Assembly: GCA_021766785.1 (NCBI GenBank)
Contig: JAICBP010000080.1
Coordinates: 52,076 to 116,075, forward strand
Direction: 5' to 3'
Origin: Sulfurimonas sp. endosymbiont of Alviniconcha boucheti
GTDB lineage: Bacteria; Campylobacterota; Campylobacteria; Campylobacterales; Sulfurimonadaceae
Length of the DNA stretch: 64,000 bases
The notes beneath the pieces were generated by a model. The model saw nothing but the letters and a program-made list of their open reading frames with translations, made no database searches and was not told the DNA's origin. Of this stretch, positions 44,451 to 54,672 are shown one piece after another. A program made the position numbers and the translations under genes. Within the stretch, counting starts at the first letter, position 1. Every line of letters starts with the position of its first letter.

Positions 44451-45278
44451 TTAAACACACTTTTGTATGGCATTTAAAACATTTTGAATAATCCAGTCAG
44501 GAGTAGAAGCACCTGCACTAATACCACAAAAAGATTTTGACTCAAACCAAGAACTATCCAATTCTGTTTCATCTTCAATATGGTAACTCTCAAAGCAATT
44601 TTTTTTAGCTATACTATAAAGCTCTTTAGTATTAGAGGAGTTCTTTCCACCTATTATTATCATTATATCAGCTCTCTTTGCCACTTTTTGAACTGCTTCT
44701 TGATTTTCAAAGGTCGCATTACATATAGTATTAAAAACACGGACTTCCTTATATCTTGGAATAAGATAATCTACAATAGTTATATACTCTTCTACTTTAC
44801 GAGTAGTTTGGGCAACTAATGCTATCTTTTCTTTGAGTTTAATTTCATAAAGATCTTTTACAGAGGTCACAACTGTCGCTCCATTTGTAGCATAAGATTT
44901 TACACCTTTGATCTCTGGATGTTTTTCATCTCCAAATATAAGCACATCATATCCAGCTTCACTCATCTCTTGACATATTTTTTGGGGTTTTGTTACATAA
45001 GGGCAAGTAGCATCTACAACCTCAACGCCATTCTCTTTTAGAGTTGCTAGTTCCTCTTTGACTATACCATGAGTACGTACAATAGCTTTTTCACCTGATT
45101 TGAAAGTAGTAAAATCTTCAACCAGTCCAACTTCAAAATCTTCATCTAGTCGTGCTATCTCTTTAGAGTTGTGAATTAAGGGACCATAAGTAGCTGCATT
45201 TTTATTCTCTTCAGCTATCTTTATTGCACGTTTTACACCAAAACAAAAACCATAATTTTCAGCAAGTTCTATTTTCAT
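44451..45278 (-). CDS. ispH: 4-hydroxy-3-methylbut-2-enyl diphosphate reductase
   Basis: 275 residues. The three iron-sulphur cysteines are in NYGFCFGVKRA (Cys12), DATCPYVTKPQ (about 94) and CNATFENQE (about 190); RTHGIVKEE gives the catalytic Thr/His. It performs the last step of the methylerythritol isoprenoid route, producing IPP and DMAPP for the prenyl synthase at 58849. GGAG lies six bases before the ATG, just downstream of an AT-rich hairpin. Confidence 0.97.
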   Translation of the reverse strand: MKIELAENYGFCFGVKRAIKIAEENKNAATYGPLIHNSKEIARLDEDFEVGLVEDFTTFKSGEKAIVRTHGIVKEELATLKENGVEVVDATCPYVTKPQKICQEMSEAGYDVLIFGDEKHPEIKGVKSYATNGATVVTSVKDLYEIKLKEKIALVAQTTRKVEEYITIVDYLIPRYKEVRVFNTICNATFENQEAVQKVAKRADIMIIIGGKNSSNTKELYSIAKKNCFESYHIEDETELDSSWFESKSFCGISAGASTPDWIIQNVLNAIQKCV

Positions 45279-45353
45279 ATCTATCTCCTTTAAAAAGAAA
45301 TGAGTTCTTTTTACATTCCTTTTACTAAAGCTACACCTTTTGGTGAGATTAAT

Positions 45354-46637
45354 TTAAGAAATTACATCTATTTTTGTAATTTTTCTTAAAAGTTCAAAAA
45401 AGTTTGGAAAAGAGGTATTGATACACTCTAAATCTCTTACTTCCATACCACATTTAAGCCCAGCAATAATAAAACTCATAGCAATTCTATGATCCCCATA
45501 ACTATCGATCTTAGTAGATTTGAGTCTTCCACCTATAACTCTAAAACCATCTTTGTACTCATGTATCTCTATATTTGCAGCTCTTAGACCCTCTACTACT
45601 GTAGAGATTCTATCAGACTCTTTTACACGAAGTTCTTCAGCATTTTTTACAAGAGACTCACCCTCAGCACAAGCCATAGCTATGCTTAGTGCGGGAAGTT
45701 CATCTATAAGCCATGAGATATTGTCCTCTATAACTATCCCTTTGAGTGGAGCATATCTTACTGATATATCACCTATTGGCTCATATTTATTATCTGTAAG
45801 TGTGTACTTTATATCTGCACCCATTCTCTCTAGTGCTTTAAAGGCTTCTATTCGGGTAGGGTTAAAAGTCACTCCCTCAAGAACTATACTTGATCCCTTT
45901 GTAATAGCAGCGGCTACAGCAAAGAAAAATGCAGATGAAGGATCAGATGGAACACGGATAGTAAGAGGTTTTAACAGTTTTTTTATAGGAGTTATGGTCG
46001 TTGTAAGAGCCTCTACCTTAATATCTGCACCCATACCTTGAAGCATTCTCTCTGTATGATCACGTGAGAGTTCTGGTTCACTATAAGTACAAATACCATC
46101 GGCATGAAGAGCTGCTAAAATCATACAGGACTTTACTTGTGCAGAAGCTATTTTACTCTCATAATTAAAGGATCTAAGGGATGCTCCACGAATTGAAAGC
46201 GGTGCTAAATCACCCTCTTCTCTTCCATCAAGTTTTGCACCGATACTAAGAAGAGGTGCTGTCACTCTTTTCATAGGTCGAGAACGAAGATACTTATCTC
46301 CTGTTAGAATAAAGTGACCATTTGCAGAGCTTAAAAGCCCACAAAAAAGGCGTATTCCTGTTCCTGAATTGCCACAATAAAGTACTTCAGAACTCTCTTG
46401 TATTCCATTACTTGTGATTTGAATTATCTCTCCATCATCATTAACCTTTGCACCGAGATTTTTTATTATCTCAAGAGAGTTCATCGTATCTTCAGCACGT
46501 AAAAAATTCTCAATAGTACTTACTCCATCAGCAAGCATCGCAAACATTACACATCTATGGGAAATAGACTTATCTGGTGCTATAGAGTTTATACTTAATG
46601 AAAAAGAGGATGCAGGAGAGACAAGCACACGACTCAT
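45354..46637 (-). CDS. aroA: 3-phosphoshikimate 1-carboxyvinyltransferase (EPSP synthase)
   Basis: 427 residues. DKSISHRCVMFAMLADG near residue 23, GNSGTGIRLFCGLL near 90, DKYLRSRPMKRV near 117, ELRVKESDRIS near 345, and GDHRIAMSF near 384 mark the two-domain EPSP synthase. It joins shikimate 3-phosphate to PEP. The start overlaps the pheT stop by one base. It lies upstream of ispH with 75 bases between. Confidence 0.97.
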   Translation of the reverse strand: MSRVLVSPASSFSLSINSIAPDKSISHRCVMFAMLADGVSTIENFLRAEDTMNSLEIIKNLGAKVNDDGEIIQITSNGIQESSEVLYCGNSGTGIRLFCGLLSSANGHFILTGDKYLRSRPMKRVTAPLLSIGAKLDGREEGDLAPLSIRGASLRSFNYESKIASAQVKSCMILAALHADGICTYSEPELSRDHTERMLQGMGADIKVEALTTTITPIKKLLKPLTIRVPSDPSSAFFFAVAAAITKGSSIVLEGVTFNPTRIEAFKALERMGADIKYTLTDNKYEPIGDISVRYAPLKGIVIEDNISWLIDELPALSIAMACAEGESLVKNAEELRVKESDRISTVVEGLRAANIEIHEYKDGFRVIGGRLKSTKIDSYGDHRIAMSFIIAGLKCGMEVRDLECINTSFPNFFELLRKITKIDVIS

Positions 46638-48967
46638 TATCTAAGACCTATGCCTAACTCTGAAGAGAGAGATGCAAGTATGCTATCCATGGCAGATATA
46701 ATATCTTTCTCTTCTAAAGTTTTATCTATCGATTGAAGAACAAAACGGATAGTTAAACTCATATTATCATTGAGAGTTTCATCTATATACTTATCTACTG
46801 GATAAAAACGAACAAGATTGTTTATATTTGCACTCACAATGACTTCTTTTACTTTCTCATAACTCATATCTTGTGGCATTACAAGGCTTAAGTCTTTAAA
46901 TGATGCTTGATACTTAGAAGTTTTTTTTGCAATTTTGAGTCCACAACTGATCTTGGAAAAATCCAATTCACACATAAAAGTAATAGGTAAATCATACTCT
47001 TTTTCTACATTTGGATGGACACGAAAAAGCTCTCCAATATTTTCACCATTTTGCACTACAACAGCTGACTGAAAGTTGTGAGAGAGAGTGTGAGTTGTTC
47101 TCTTCTCACGAAGCTCTACTGAACCTATAACATCAGAGATCTTCTGTACAAAATAAGCAAAATCAACACTCATCGGTTTTCCAGCATTTACAATACTTTC
47201 ATTCTCCTTCTCACCACTAAACACAAACGCCATACTGTATGACTCCTCACGAGAGGGTGTAAATACAGAACCTATTTCAAAAATTCGTACAGAAGAGTAG
47301 CCATTCTTTACATTATTAGATACAGATTTAAGCAATCCTGTTAATAGTGTAGGTCTTAAGGTATCAAGAGTCTGCACAATTGGATTAAGTAACTCTAACT
47401 CTTCTTTTATGGTTACAAAGCCATAAGAGTTAAGTACTTTCTTCTCATCAAATACAAAATGAACAGTTTCATAAAAGCCACTTTGAGCCGCACGTTTTCT
47501 AAGAGAAGAACGTTTTTTATACTCAAAATAGTTATCTTCTAAACGATTAGCTTCAGTCAAAACAAAAGGTTTAGAAGGGATATTGTTAATCCCCACCATA
47601 CGAACAATCTCTTCAACTATATCTTGCTTATTAACAATATCATGACGAAACTGTGGCACAGAAATAACAAACTTGTTTAAAGAGGATTTCGATATATTAA
47701 AGCCAAGATTTTTCAAAATTTTGACAACTATCGCCTTATCAATCTTTGCACCAATTATTTCATCAATCTCTTGCTTCGTAATAATTACAATCTTCTCAGT
47801 ATAGGAGTTTAAGAGTTCTACTCTACCACTGTATGTAGTCGAGGATGAGTTTGCTTCAAGAAGATCAATACAGTATGCAAGTCCAGCTTCAAGAGCAGGC
47901 TCACTTCCACGTGAAGTTTTATAAAACATTGGGCCAGTTTCTATTTTTGACTCTAGTATCTTTTTGCTAATAATATCAGGTGGGATATAAGATGCTTCTA
48001 AGAGCATAACTCCTTCACTGTTTTGCATTTTAGAGTTATCATTTTGCATAATTCCAACTATCGATGCACTCCTTGATCCTTTTATACATGCACAAGCATT
48101 TTCATCTTCTTCAAGAGTAACTTTTGCTATTTTTTCATCATCATTTACAAAAAAATCATGCCTATATGCACGAAGAATAACACCTGTACTTTGTGTCACA
48201 TAAAGAAGCATAGCTTCTACTGCACGTTCACAATTTTCCCCTATCTGAGCTAATCTTAATTTTACTAATGTAGGCACTTTTAGTGCTTTAAGATCAAGTG
48301 CTTTATAATTAAGATTTACATAAAGGGACTTTTCATAAGAGAGAGATAAAATACGTCCAATCCCACGTTTATCATCATTATCTGTTACAATATACTCTTT
48401 TAATGGTCTATCAAAAGCGGCAGATAAATCACGTGCAACACCACGAATACTGAGGCAATCACCACGATTTGCAGTAAGTTCTATCTCAATGAGGTCATCA
48501 TTAAAAAAGGGGTTATTGCTCACTGCATCACCAAGTTTACACTCTCCCATACTTGCATCTATTTCTAAAATACCTTTGCCTATATCTACAAGACCAAGTT
48601 CACTTGCAGCACAAATCATTCCATCAGAATCAACACCACGAAGTTTTACAGGCTTAATAAGAAGACCATTAGGCATCTGTGCACCTAAAGTTGCAACAGC
48701 AACAGTAAGTCCAACACGAACATTCGATGCCCCACATACTATCTGGCGGATGGAAGATCCAATATCTACTTGACATACATTAAGCTTATCTGCATTTGGA
48801 TGTTTTTCACACTCAAGAATCTTACCAAAAATAATCTTACTAGGTACTCTATACTCGACTAGACGGTCAACTTCTAAGCCAATACTATTAAATGTTTTTA
48901 CAATCTCTGCTGTAGATATATCACTAAGGTTTATCCACTCTTCTAACCAGGATCTTGTTATTATCAT
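46637..48967 (-). CDS. pheT: Phenylalanine-tRNA ligase beta subunit
   Basis: 776 residues. An N-terminal tRNA-binding OB domain ([26 protein letters not shown]-like stretch) is followed by the B3/B4 editing region ([21 protein letters not shown]) and the class II-like core, ending with the ferredoxin-fold anticodon domain. It pairs with PheS to charge tRNA-Phe. It overlaps pheS by four bases. An AAACGCCA octamer is at 47225. Confidence 0.97.
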   Translation of the reverse strand: MIITRSWLEEWINLSDISTAEIVKTFNSIGLEVDRLVEYRVPSKIIFGKILECEKHPNADKLNVCQVDIGSSIRQIVCGASNVRVGLTVAVATLGAQMPNGLLIKPVKLRGVDSDGMICAASELGLVDIGKGILEIDASMGECKLGDAVSNNPFFNDDLIEIELTANRGDCLSIRGVARDLSAAFDRPLKEYIVTDNDDKRGIGRILSLSYEKSLYVNLNYKALDLKALKVPTLVKLRLAQIGENCERAVEAMLLYVTQSTGVILRAYRHDFFVNDDEKIAKVTLEEDENACACIKGSRSASIVGIMQNDNSKMQNSEGVMLLEASYIPPDIISKKILESKIETGPMFYKTSRGSEPALEAGLAYCIDLLEANSSSTTYSGRVELLNSYTEKIVIITKQEIDEIIGAKIDKAIVVKILKNLGFNISKSSLNKFVISVPQFRHDIVNKQDIVEEIVRMVGINNIPSKPFVLTEANRLEDNYFEYKKRSSLRKRAAQSGFYETVHFVFDEKKVLNSYGFVTIKEELELLNPIVQTLDTLRPTLLTGLLKSVSNNVKNGYSSVRIFEIGSVFTPSREESYSMAFVFSGEKENESIVNAGKPMSVDFAYFVQKISDVIGSVELREKRTTHTLSHNFQSAVVVQNGENIGELFRVHPNVEKEYDLPITFMCELDFSKISCGLKIAKKTSKYQASFKDLSLVMPQDMSYEKVKEVIVSANINNLVRFYPVDKYIDETLNDNMSLTIRFVLQSIDKTLEEKDIISAMDSILASLSSELGIGLR

Positions 48968-49956
48968 TGAAATTGCTCCAGTAGTTTAAGGTCACCTTCA
49001 AAAAGTGAACGAAGATCTCCTATGTGATGGATAAGCATAGCAAAACGCTCTACTCCAAGTCCAAAAGCATAACCACTTACATCTTTGTAGTTCACAGCTG
49101 CAAAAACATTAGGGTCAACAATACCACAGCCAAGAACCTCTAGCCAACCTGTATGAGAACATACACGACAACCTTCACCCTCACAAAATACACAGCTAAT
49201 ATCTACTTCTGCTGATGGCTCAGTAAATGGAAAGAATGATGGGCGAAAACGTACCTGTACCTCACCAAACATATATTTTAAGAAGTCCTCTAAAATAAAC
49301 TTTAAATTCGCAAAAGAGACTGCTCCCTCTTTATCTACTAAAAGCCCTTCTACTTGATGAAACATGGGTGTATGTGTTAAGTCATAATCGCGGCGAAAAA
49401 CTGCACCAGGAGCTATCATTCGGATAGGTGGTTTTGTAGCCATCATCGTTCTAATCTGCACTGGAGATGTATGTGTGCGAAGCATCATTTCATCTTTAAA
49501 ATAAAATGTATCTTGCATATCTCGTGCTGGATGGTACTTAGGAAGATTGAGTGCTTCAAAGTTATTGAAATCATCTTCTACAATTTGACCAGTTTTCACC
49601 GCAAAGTTCATGGAAGAGAAGTACTCTACTATCTTATCCATTGTCTCCATCACTGGATGTAGTGCACCCACTTGTGAAGATGCTGAGAACAAAGAAACGT
49701 CTATGGCTTCAGCTTGCATAGCGATACGTAAAGCCTCTGTTTGCAGAGTAATTTTCTTGGCTGTAAACTCATTCATAAGTGATGATTTATGAGCATTAAG
49801 CTCTTTTGCCAGCTTACCTTTTTCAGCACCGCAAAGATCTTTCATCTTTGCAAATTCAGTTGCAAAAACACCTTTTTTACCAAATACACTTACACGAATT
49901 TCTTCTAAAGTTTCAACGCTTTGTGCTTCATTTATTTTATCGTACCACTCTTTCAA
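48964..49956 (-). CDS. pheS: Phenylalanine-tRNA ligase alpha subunit
   Basis: 330 residues. A coiled-coil N-terminal region precedes the class II core: [71 protein letters not shown] and [10 protein letters not shown] (motif 3). The TTG start has GGAG nine bases upstream. A -10 box is at 49993. Gene order pheS-pheT-aroA-ispH-rpsA is as in C. jejuni. Confidence 0.97.
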   Translation of the reverse strand: MKEWYDKINEAQSVETLEEIRVSVFGKKGVFATEFAKMKDLCGAEKGKLAKELNAHKSSLMNEFTAKKITLQTEALRIAMQAEAIDVSLFSASSQVGALHPVMETMDKIVEYFSSMNFAVKTGQIVEDDFNNFEALNLPKYHPARDMQDTFYFKDEMMLRTHTSPVQIRTMMATKPPIRMIAPGAVFRRDYDLTHTPMFHQVEGLLVDKEGAVSFANLKFILEDFLKYMFGEVQVRFRPSFFPFTEPSAEVDISCVFCEGEGCRVCSHTGWLEVLGCGIVDPNVFAAVNYKDVSGYAFGLGVERFAMLIHHIGDLRSLFEGDLKLLEQFQ

Positions 49957-49992
49957 TTATAGAGTCTCCGTCTTATAGAAAATTTTATATAG

Positions 49993-49998
49993 ATTATA
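49993..49998 (-). promoter_or_regulatory. Candidate -10 box for pheS
   Basis: TATAAT on the minus strand, about 37 bases before the TTG start of pheS. It shares a 121-base gap with the divergent HIT gene promoter. Confidence 0.55.
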
Positions 49999-50039
49999 GT
50001 AAAATTTAACTAATAGATAGCTTCATTTACCTACTTTTG

Positions 50040-50048
50040 TGATACAAT
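50040..50048 (+). promoter_or_regulatory. Extended -10 promoter of the HIT gene
   Basis: TGATACAAT is an extended -10. Transcription should start near 50055, about 23 bases before the ATG, and AAGGA lies nine bases before the start. Confidence 0.55.
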
Positions 50049-50077
50049 AAGCTTCACTTCAATTAAGGAAATCAACA

Positions 50078-50434
50078 ATGTGTCTATTTTGTCAAATTGT
50101 AAATAAAAAGATACCCGCAAACATAGTTGCTGAAAATAATGAGTTTTTAGCATTTCATGATATTAATCCTAAGGCACCTGTACATATACTTGCAATACCT
50201 AAAAAACATATTGACAGTTTTATAGAGGTAGCACCTGAGAGTATGTCTCACATGACAACTTTTATTCAAGATATTGCTAAAGAAGTCAAAATCGAAAAAA
50301 GTGGCTATCGTGTTATCACAAATGTTGGTGAGCATGGTGGTCAGGAAGTCAAACACTTACATTTTCACATACTAGGTGGAAGTAAACTCACATGGGAAGA
50401 GTTCAGTAATGCTGACCACAAAAATAATCTCTAA
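50078..50434 (+). CDS. HIT family nucleotide hydrolase (HINT-like)
   Basis: 118 residues. It starts CLFCQIVNKKIPA with the FHDINPKAPVHILAIPKKH block, and ends with the histidine triad HLHFHIL (about 95-101), the catalytic site. HINT proteins hydrolyse nucleoside phosphoramidates. It is a standalone gene, divergent from pheS and convergent with argH, whose shared end is a long hairpin. The same neighbour next to pheS occurs in C. jejuni. Confidence 0.95.
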   Translation: MCLFCQIVNKKIPANIVAENNEFLAFHDINPKAPVHILAIPKKHIDSFIEVAPESMSHMTTFIQDIAKEVKIEKSGYRVITNVGEHGGQEVKHLHFHILGGSKLTWEEFSNADHKNNL

Positions 50435-50449
50435 TCTTAGAGATTATTT
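50422..50449. terminator. Bidirectional terminator between the HIT gene and argH
   Basis: AAATAATCTCTAA and TTAGAGATTATTT form a perfect 13-base inverted repeat that overlaps both stop codons. On the minus strand it runs into ATTATTTTTG, giving a U-tract for argH; on the plus strand ATTATTT is weaker. Confidence 0.8.
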
Positions 50450-51826
50450 ACCTTGGAGGTATGTTGTGAAGTATGCAAGTTGTTCTTTTGTTCTCTCACT
50501 TGCTGTTCCACCCTCAGATCTCCTAGCATTCATAGAGTGACGGAGTCCTAAAAATTCTGTTACATCTTCTTTTATACGCTCATCAATCTCTTTGAGATAC
50601 TTAAACTCCATCTTGGAGAGATCTATATTTAGCTCTTCACCTTTAGCAACTGCACGTCCAGTAATGAAGTGTGCTTCACGGAAAGGTATATCACACTTTT
50701 CTACAAGATAATCTGCTAAGTCAGTAGCACTTAGATGTCCTATAGCACAAGCAGACTCCATATTATGCCCTTTCACATCCATCGTTTTTATAGCTTCCTT
50801 TAGGATTTTTAAAGAGATCTCTGCAGTCTCAACTGCATCAAAAACACCCTCTTTATCCTCTTGAGTATCTTTATTATAAGCGAGTGGGAGTCCTTTCATA
50901 ACAGTTAAAAGTCCCATGAGTGAGCCATAAACACGACCAGTCTTTCCACGAAGTAATTCGGGCACATCAGGATTTTTCTTTTGTGGCATAATTGAGCTAC
51001 CAGTAGAATACTCATCTGAAAGTTCCACAAAACCAAATTCATAAGAAGACCACATCACGATCTCTTCACTTAAACGAGAGATATGCATCATCATGGTAGA
51101 GATATTAAAAAGAATCTCTAATGCAAAATCTCTATCACTTACAGTGTCTAAACAGTTTATACTTACACTATCAAATCCAAGAAGTTTTGCTGTCATATCT
51201 CTGTCCACATCATGTGGCGTTCCTGCAAGTGCTGCACAACCAAGTGGGGAGATATTATTTCGTTTGTAAGAGTCTTCAAAACGAGTAATATCACGTTGAA
51301 ACATTGAGAGATAAGCACCTAAATGAAAACCAAAGTTAATTGGTTGTGCATGTTGAAGATGAGTCATTCCTGGAATAAGTGTCTCTGTATGTTGCTTTGC
51401 AACTACTAGAATTTCATCCATCATCGCCTTAAGAGCATCTACAATCTCTAAATTTTTACGAAGAACATAACGGCGAAAATCCACTGCTACCTGATCATTA
51501 CGACTACGAGCAGTATGAAGTTTCTTTCCAGCATCACCAATAAGTTCAGTTAAACGCTTCTCAATCCCCATGTGAAGATCTTCATCACTTATTTTCCACT
51601 CAAACGTTCCAGACTCTATCTCTTTGAGAATAGTTTGTAAACCTCTCTCTATTTGAGCAAGCTCTTCTGCTGTAAGGATTCCCTGCTTTTCAAGCATAGT
51701 AGCATGTGCTAAAGAACCTTCTATATCCTCTTTATAGAGTTTTCTATCATACATTATTGAGGCATTAAACTGATCTAATAAATTTGAAGCACTTACACTA
51801 AAGCGACCTGACCACATTTTATCCAT
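50444..51826 (-). CDS. argH: Argininosuccinate lyase
   Basis: 460 residues. Fumarase-superfamily motifs: [18 protein letters not shown] near 105, the catalytic-His strip [17 protein letters not shown] near 150, and the signature [20 protein letters not shown] (about 275). It splits argininosuccinate into arginine and fumarate. It stands at the end of a block with ubiD-like and hemC upstream. Another arginine gene, argB, is at 60175. Confidence 0.98.
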   Translation of the reverse strand: MDKMWSGRFSVSASNLLDQFNASIMYDRKLYKEDIEGSLAHATMLEKQGILTAEELAQIERGLQTILKEIESGTFEWKISDEDLHMGIEKRLTELIGDAGKKLHTARSRNDQVAVDFRRYVLRKNLEIVDALKAMMDEILVVAKQHTETLIPGMTHLQHAQPINFGFHLGAYLSMFQRDITRFEDSYKRNNISPLGCAALAGTPHDVDRDMTAKLLGFDSVSINCLDTVSDRDFALEILFNISTMMMHISRLSEEIVMWSSYEFGFVELSDEYSTGSSIMPQKKNPDVPELLRGKTGRVYGSLMGLLTVMKGLPLAYNKDTQEDKEGVFDAVETAEISLKILKEAIKTMDVKGHNMESACAIGHLSATDLADYLVEKCDIPFREAHFITGRAVAKGEELNIDLSKMEFKYLKEIDERIKEDVTEFLGLRHSMNARRSEGGTASERTKEQLAYFTTYLQGK

Positions 51827-51896
51827 ATTAGAGTTCTCCGATTTTTAAAAGTTTGATATTTTAGCGAAATAAGGTGTCAATGCAAAAGAAAAATCT

Positions 51897-53711
51897 CTAC
51901 AATTGATACTTCTCTTGAAGAGTTTTTTCTAAATCCCATACAGATTTTTCTTTTAGCTGTGTCAGAACATCCTCAGTACAAACTACATCATCAGGCCATT
52001 CTCTTGTAAAACCATCTATTTTAGATTTGTTTGTTCCATCTATACCTACCATTAACCCAGATATAAATATATCCCTCTGTGCATCAATATTGTTTGTTAC
52101 TCGCCAGATGAGCATATAGGCATTATCTATATCATTTGAATGAGCATCTACAAAGACAACTATTCTTATATTTGTACTTAAGGAGACAAGTGCATCAAAG
52201 TACTCTTTTGCACTTTTTGTCTTATTAACTGTTATGACCGTTACAGGGTTATTAGTTTTTCTCATATACTGATGTAATGCTTGTGCATCTGGTATAAGCT
52301 CTTGAACACGATTTAAAAGCTCCTCATCTCCTAAAAGATTTGGTGCTTCTACACTATTTACAACAGTCGCATCTATTCCAAGCTTACCACCAACTAAAGA
52401 CTCATCAGAGGAGTGATCAAGTGCATCTAAAATCCCTTCTGTGATAAACATAGACTTTGGTGTAAAGCGATTCAATAGATAAATAGCAAAAGCTTCATAA
52501 TTTTCTAAACTTGGAGCTTTCTCATCAACAAAAATCGCATGTTTTACAAAACTCATCTGCCCTGATCCCCAAAATGCATGCATAAACTGTTTTGCATGTC
52601 CTTTATAAAGTGGTTGCATCTTTGCAAGTATAAGATTATGAAACCCTGCATTTTCTGGCATATGATAATCTAGTAAATCTGGAACAGTAGTTTTTAAGAG
52701 TGGAAAAAATATCTTACCCGTTGCCCATCCCATATATTTATCTTCTAATGGTGGTTTTCCTACAACTGTTGCTAAAAATGTAGGATTTTTTCTTGTAGTA
52801 ATAGCACACACTTCCATTACTGGGTATGACTCTTTTAAAGTATAGTAACCAGTATGATCTCCAAAAGGACCCTCTTCCTTCATAACACCACTATCTACCC
52901 ATCCCTCTATAACATAATCTACATCTTTTGGAATATAGAGATCATTTGTTAAAGACTTCACTAATTGGGCTGGTTGCTTTGTAATGAGTCCATACATAAG
53001 TAATTCATTTACACCATAAGGAAGAGGTGCAGTTGCACACCAAGTGTAGAGTGGATTACCACCTATTGCAACAGTTACAGGCATTTTCTTTCCAACTTTT
53101 TGGTACTGATCAAAGAAGTGAGAGCTATCTTTATGTATCTGCCAATGCATTCCTAAGTGTCTCTTATCATATACTTGAAGTCTATACATGCCAAGGTTTA
53201 CCATCTCACCATCAAGACTCTGAGTATAGACTTGTCCCATAGTGATAAAAGGACCACCATCTTGTTCCCAAGTTGTCAATATAGGTAACTGACTAAGATC
53301 TACTCTCTCATCAAGATATTTTATAGCTTGACATTCGCCTTCTCCTCTCAGTCTTTTGGGAAAGATATTTTTAAGAGAAAAGAGATCTTGTGCCATACTT
53401 ATTTTATCCATAAAACCAGAAGGAGGCTTCATATGTAAAAGCTTAGTTATCTCATCGGCTACAGACTCTATAGTACGACCAAACAGAAGTTCACATCGTT
53501 TATAAGAACCAAATAGATTCATAAGTACAGGTTCATCAAACTTCTTATCCCTTTTTTTATCAACTACATTCGTAAAAAGGATCGCCTTTCCTCCATCTTG
53601 TTTTTTTACTTCTGCATATGCTAAGTGAGGAATTTCAAGGTATATATCTAATGGAGTCTCTATGACACGAAGTTCATTATGTTTTTTTAGAAGTTGTATT
53701 GTTTTTTTCAT
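51897..53711 (-). CDS. UbiD-family decarboxylase, probable menaquinone biosynthesis enzyme
   Basis: 604 residues, long UbiD form. Conserved prFMN-enzyme blocks: NLGMYRLQVYDKRHLGMHWQIHKDSS, PVTVAIGGNPLYTWCATAPLPYGVNELLMYG, and MKEEGPFGDHTGYYTLKESYPVMEV with the catalytic Glu-Arg/Glu region (each quoted in part). In futalosine-pathway bacteria a UbiD homologue (MqnL) decarboxylates a late naphthoquinone intermediate. The aminodeoxyfutalosine deaminase-like gene and ubiE support that; hydroxybenzoate decarboxylation is the alternative. Four bases upstream of it is hemC. Confidence 0.85.
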   Translation of the reverse strand: MKKTIQLLKKHNELRVIETPLDIYLEIPHLAYAEVKKQDGGKAILFTNVVDKKRDKKFDEPVLMNLFGSYKRCELLFGRTIESVADEITKLLHMKPPSGFMDKISMAQDLFSLKNIFPKRLRGEGECQAIKYLDERVDLSQLPILTTWEQDGGPFITMGQVYTQSLDGEMVNLGMYRLQVYDKRHLGMHWQIHKDSSHFFDQYQKVGKKMPVTVAIGGNPLYTWCATAPLPYGVNELLMYGLITKQPAQLVKSLTNDLYIPKDVDYVIEGWVDSGVMKEEGPFGDHTGYYTLKESYPVMEVCAITTRKNPTFLATVVGKPPLEDKYMGWATGKIFFPLLKTTVPDLLDYHMPENAGFHNLILAKMQPLYKGHAKQFMHAFWGSGQMSFVKHAIFVDEKAPSLENYEAFAIYLLNRFTPKSMFITEGILDALDHSSDESLVGGKLGIDATVVNSVEAPNLLGDEELLNRVQELIPDAQALHQYMRKTNNPVTVITVNKTKSAKEYFDALVSLSTNIRIVVFVDAHSNDIDNAYMLIWRVTNNIDAQRDIFISGLMVGIDGTNKSKIDGFTREWPDDVVCTEDVLTQLKEKSVWDLEKTLQEKYQL

Positions 53712-53714
53712 ATA

Positions 53715-54671
53715 TTAAAGCCTCTGAGGCATATCTTTTTTAAAAGCAATTTTTTCAGCATCTTTAAGAAGTTCTAATGCACCATTTCCTATCATTTTAT
53801 CTGCAAGGAGTAAACCAATATCTTTTGATTCTGAGACTTTTACGACAAGTTTTTCATGCATCACATTTGTCCCATTAGGAGAACCAAGCATTACCCTAAA
53901 TATCACTTCATCACTCTTTATAACAGCATTACAAGCAACTGGAGCTGAACATCCTGCACCTATTTTAGAAATAAAATCACGTTCTATTTGTGTGCAAATA
54001 TAAGTATCTTCATCTTTAAGAGACTCTGCAATTTCATGAATTTTAGCATTCCCTTGTACTATCTCTATACCAAGAGATGCTTGTCCCATAGGTGGTATCA
54101 TCATATCTAAAGAGAGTTTTTTTGTAAAAGGTATATCTTTTAAAAGATTGAGCCTATGAAGTCCAATATAAGCTAAAATTATAGCATCATACTCTCCTTC
54201 AGCAAGTTTTCTTAATCTCGTGTTTACATTGCCACGGAGATCTTTTACTTTCAGGTCAGGACGTTTTTGTAGTAGTTGCATACGTCGACGAAGACTAGTC
54301 GTTCCTACTACTGCACCTTCTGGAAGCTCATCAAAAGAGGCATATTTATGAGAAAGAAATATATCACTCTGATCTTCTCTCTGTGTTACAGCTATAAGCT
54401 CTAGTCCTTCAGGTATATAAGTTGGTACATCCTTGAGACTATGCACTGCCATATCTGCATTCCCCATTAGCATCTCATCTTCTAGCTCTTTGGTAAAGTG
54501 CCCTTTTCCACCAATAAGTGCAAGTGGTTTATCAAGAATCTTATCACCACTGCTTACTATTTTATTGAGAACAACTTCTACATCAGAGTAACTATTTTCT
54601 ATTCTCTCTTTTATATGATTAGCTTGCCAAAGGGCAAGATCAGAGACACGCGTTGCAATAGTTATTTGCAT
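53715..54671 (-). CDS. hemC: Porphobilinogen deaminase
   Basis: 318 residues. Motifs: IATRVSDLALWQANHI (about 4-19), VHSLKDVPTYIPEGL, TSLRRRMQLL, DLRGNVNTRLRKL and the cofactor-binding GAGCSAPVACNA (Cys near 242). It joins four porphobilinogen units in haem synthesis; hemA, the first enzyme, is at 57597. The insertion of a DsbC-like gene between hemC and fxsA is a local difference from C. jejuni. One base separates it from the DsbC-like gene. Confidence 0.97.
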   Translation of the reverse strand: MQITIATRVSDLALWQANHIKERIENSYSDVEVVLNKIVSSGDKILDKPLALIGGKGHFTKELEDEMLMGNADMAVHSLKDVPTYIPEGLELIAVTQREDQSDIFLSHKYASFDELPEGAVVGTTSLRRRMQLLQKRPDLKVKDLRGNVNTRLRKLAEGEYDAIILAYIGLHRLNLLKDIPFTKKLSLDMMIPPMGQASLGIEIVQGNAKIHEIAESLKDEDTYICTQIERDFISKIGAGCSAPVACNAVIKSDEVIFRVMLGSPNGTNVMHEKLVVKVSESKDIGLLLADKMIGNGALELLKDAEKIAFKKDMPQRL

Positions 54672-54672
54672 T

